The notes under the pieces were generated by a model. The model did not search any database. It had not been told where the DNA came from and saw nothing but the letters and a program-made list of their open reading frames with translations. A stretch of 64,000 nt of DNA from a virus, in IMG/VR virus record IMGVR_UViG_3300021379_000005, positions 1-64,000 of that record. The stretch is one strand, 5' to 3'. Of the stretch, positions 63,101 to 64,000 are shown piece by piece. Numbering within the stretch: position 1 is the first letter of the stretch; every line of letters starts with the position of its first letter. Position numbers and translations under genes: made by a program.

Positions 63101-64000
63101 TGTTTTAATAATACCGTCTTGAACGGTAATAATTTCTATAAAGTTATCTGTTGTTGGAGTATCTAATGTTCTTTTAGACCATACGAGATTGATTCTATAT
63201 CTATCGGCGCCAGGAGCGTTATAGTTTGTTGTTCCCTGTGCGTTATCAAAAAGAGATGGATCTTCATTTGCACTTACAACGGTTTCTTGTATTTCAAAAC
63301 CAATTTTATAACTAGGAGTGTCATCATACTTGTCTAGAATTACACTTTGCGATTGGTTCTTGACCATAAACCCCTGAGTATAATAAATTCCCTCTTCGAC
63401 AAATGCAATAGAACCCTTACCCAAAGGATTTGCGTGATCAGCACTAAGAGCAACAGTTGCGATTAAATTTAAACCATCATCATTTGTTGAAGTCAGAACC
63501 TCTCCTTCCACAAAGGAAGAAGTATCACCCTCTTTTAAATTTATAGTGTTACCGTTAACAACAAAATCAATTCCATTTTCATCGTCAATTTCAAGTGTAA
63601 CGCCGTCTACCACTCTTTGTCCACCAGCAACACCATCAAGATATTTTACAAATAAGGTTGTTGGTTCATCATCACTGTCAATCTGTGCATCTTGATTCAG
63701 ATCAACTGCATCAGCATAAGAAATGACAATAGCACGAATCCCTGTCTTATCCCCTTGAATTACTTTACCAACAAATTCTGCAGCGGTAGTAAGGCCTTCT
63801 GCAAGAGTCACTTTAATATAAGGAACAGCAACATCAACAGCAGAACTGCCAGGGATAACCATGGAACCTTCTTTAAAGAAGTGGTCTCCCATATTTGCAA
63901 TTTGTTGTTGTAAAATTGTTTGTTGTTGTGTTAATTCTCTCGCCTGCACAGAATTTCCAGGCTTATATAATACCCTCAAATACCCTTTGTCGATATCATA
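57101..64000 (-). CDS. DUF4815-type virion structural protein (5' end outside window)
   Basis: At least 2299 residues; the frame is open to the right edge (YDIDKGY precedes a TTG at 63979 that can be mistaken for a start), so the real start is outside. The first visible part (RVLYKPGNSVQARELTQQQT ... GDHFFKEGSMVIPGS) is the hallmark of DUF4815, found in structural proteins of T4-like marine phages; the domain probably covers about the first 500-600 residues. A middle region includes ISNLEYYTSLNLLEKETKD. Near residue 1740 the DPLAQSFLVDVEGGAFITSA ... VNGYPGQYV block is a conserved phage structural motif. The end (PEFNSVSIKIVLKSKNSSVV..VRDFRVIALAT) is also typical. A baseplate-associated role is likely; no precise T4 counterpart is assigned. 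Confidence 0.9.
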   Translation of the reverse strand, partial: YDIDKGYLRVLYKPGNSVQARELTQQQTILQQQIANMGDHFFKEGSMVIPGSSAVDVAVPYIKVTLAEGLTTAAEFVGKVIQGDKTGIRAIVISYADAVDLNQDAQIDSDDEPTTLFVKYLDGVAGGQRVVDGVTLEIDDENGIDFVVNGNTINLKEGDTSSFVEGEVLTSTNDDGLNLIATVALSADHANPLGKGSIAFVEEGIYYTQGFMVKNQSQSVILDKYDDTPSYKIGFEIQETVVSANEDPSLFDNAQGTTNYNAPGADRYRINLVWSKRTLDTPTTDNFIEIITVQDGIIKTHVRNTEYSVITDVLARRTYDESGDYTVRPFNLDIREYFKENGNGGVYTMKNFEFDTEVAAKDFALKNFADEDGMVDQNGNGLAHTVSALELIQFSDQNLDSTGLKYYPGSSHQFLVDAVRNYLALGVESGKAYVRGYEITKTATTYIPYKRSRENYQVNNHYIPVDLGPYIYISDAKGLPLIDEEVKLVNMNISPVINEDYTVVTSNLDDADTAYFQPVTYDEDLTFFAGGGTNLGANAYGIDVIATAKVKAVEYFSDSDDDAIDDNYGTSTFRPSNTSVETGIWKIFLYDIEYEVNPRTNVPYTMLDARSIVSTEKVVPTTLGSSIYRFGANVLTVMSLSDVQGQFTLKSLIYDRYDRDVRAINYYYNSADQFLLVKNLNTGNGLSTESGVLPSATFVTNELINEAIASGSAGTDTTSFDGNASADMTGTQARITGKFVLLSDGGASIVDTGKRFLQTVRFVDDESGRETVDTQYDVLKVYEDQVVTANGQIVLTATDDNSFFISTQSLYLAFDRADLNSSVGEIGRITSISFSSDRRTATLNVTNLPAGTTGVTVYAPIKKTSSREKIKTLRENQLHLPYTLVDAIGQTIGQTDYDNVNDANNDTSLSYDVDLLGSNSSVATGVVNSSIPTGANNDLILSVSNFQLPHSDVYEIKKIYDTCNVNNTSYRISIESNDRKFLHEMTEADFEFALKAYTFYEATGASPFSVDLDHTVYPTLASIQSQLTVDGTVNPFKEEIEELWLSNVGIETPAEVPVKINDITDRYTLFSGQRHSIIQLGELELKAGTLPCGGRPIIIYSYFEHGAGDYASVDSYVNIPYHKIPSFEGVRLHSALDFRPAAVYQQLSGYPYGKGVVSGISDYPIDASAISADMRIYFGRADKLYMDKFGNINVKYGAPSETPVFPTDPEDGMVLYTLETLPYTGVPKDVRAKMIDNRRYTMRDIGKLDKRISNLEYYTSLNLLEKETKDLLVTDENGLDRFKNGFVVENFTGFGTANVYDSDFNASMDTGKGELRPFFTTKNIPMHLDVINSEGFEVSGRWATLPYTSELLIEQRKSSKTVNVNPFAIFSFKGSMVLVPSTDNWHDDPKYLDTITINERGNTDNFEELAQRSGILGTVWGSWETTWTGVSNETTSGPVNTTESSGNFDRTVTTTTRTWNDTGTRSRAGVTTSLSESWTPVTTDKLVSSEQVPFIRTRDVYFKATGMKPNTKLFAFFDNTPVSDYVTPIKTLDITNVPPATAQYIKNNRNIFADQYGELKLRGQSTAHEVFVADIDYLDATSLKVYVLENVPGKKNTSFSLGEVLFLVERDGKSHNMGSFPNEGIVGGSTLRSDSAGTVYGNFSIPNDNQTPNDDDLKFRTGERTFKLCDQQNGNLDDSDTDTSATYTARGIIETRQKTTVNTRTVEIVDTTTTQSEDVVSELRSDPTTTFGNWRQVRGWGDPLAQSFLVDVEGGAFITSAEIFFSTKDEVVPVTLQIRNMVNGYPGQYVLGEKMLDPRQDLIQISDDGSLETIFTFDEPVYLEEAKEYCLVLIANTQGYRVHVATLGQEALDGSGIISEQPYAGVFFKSQNASTWTAEQMEDLKFTISRAKFDINRDSSLYFTNSEIDVGMSDINVMERIFDDNSMFVHKDSSLITFKVNDSSGCVPTSFWQPNGYNYVTLKNFHGTYDQYSAADLNGSHLVVATTYNSFTIDMRGFFYPEGVQTPRIAHGGTIPSVDSVFTPASNTFTQFRQKKPASWCTNVKYDLMKPNITSVELAGTGISMKFKALTGTSQDSTEAPGVKDLSFRGITPNQNYTFNRPMMVADNYNETLFDTSSNSLDKKSLIWKVDLVSNKDNLSPIIDLERIAAVLVSNVTNSAESVPAGVRGHVNTGFIDETNPHGGSAATKYITREIKLDQSSTSLKVLGSVYRPDMTDVDFYYKIKTSPDQNFEKLDYVLLDRPTVYGKASKDVSDYKEFDYEVRNLPEFNSVSIKIVLKSKNSSVVPKVRDFRVIALAT

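Noticed and set aside
63979-64000. TTG at 63979 as the start of the DUF4815-type gene
   Set aside because: The frame is open to the window edge and the upstream residues YDIDKGY continue the family's usual sequence, so the start lies outside.
1-64000. tRNA genes, host metabolic genes, integrase or insertion sequences
   Set aside because: None found: the window is filled by structural genes and no cloverleaf, transposase or att-like repeat was seen.

Overview
The window reads as one block of the virion structural region of a large, tailed, contractile (T4-like) marine bacteriophage. Grounds: (i) every supported gene lies on the minus strand and the genes are packed with gaps of 0-94 bases; (ii) the gaps hold seven exact copies of the T4 late-promoter octamer TATAAATA plus three or four near copies, and no -35 boxes are evident; (iii) a PAAR tail-tip protein, a DUF4815-type structural protein, and very long fibre proteins built of NLYYTDARV repeats are typical of T4-like phages of marine hosts (cyanophages, pelagiphages). 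Base composition is AT-rich. No tRNA, integrase, host metabolic gene, insertion sequence or CRISPR is visible. The host cannot be fixed from this window; a marine bacterium or cyanobacterium is an inference.

Layout in transcription order (right to left). 64000-50041: a DUF4815-type protein that enters from outside the window, a 66-residue coiled-coil protein, a 399-residue structural protein and a 1872-residue adhesin-like protein. 50012-38878: three paralogous structural proteins (683, 1401 and 1569 residues), each with its own late promoter. 38854-38817: a late-promoter-like box fused to a perfect intrinsic terminator. 38803-28209: a 1663-residue, extremely acidic repeat protein, a 1771-residue structural protein and the PAAR tip. 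28171-23284: a 310-residue fibre-like protein and the fourth paralog of the family above (1297 residues). 23216-14094: a 3040-residue fibre with about 33 NLYYT repeats. 14090-1: three tandem cassettes, each headed by a fibre protein carrying a cupredoxin-like domain, followed by a small acidic protein and then one or more apparently cassette-specific adhesin-like proteins (604 and 395 residues; 377, 68 and 819 residues, the last with three LamG-like domains; and a protein running off the left end).

Together the genes look like the baseplate periphery and host-recognition apparatus of the virion: PAAR for the spike tip, the large paralogs and DUF4815 protein probably for the baseplate or its surroundings, and the rest for fibres and receptor-binding tips. 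The most unusual object is the 1663-residue protein at 33812-38803: its last 868 repeat residues divide into exactly 62 consecutive 14-residue units without one insertion or deletion, with aspartate at position 3 in 58 of the 62, although the units have diverged widely in sequence.

There is no stretch over 100 bases without a gene. Functional names above the level of recognised domains are inference; homology was judged by eye.
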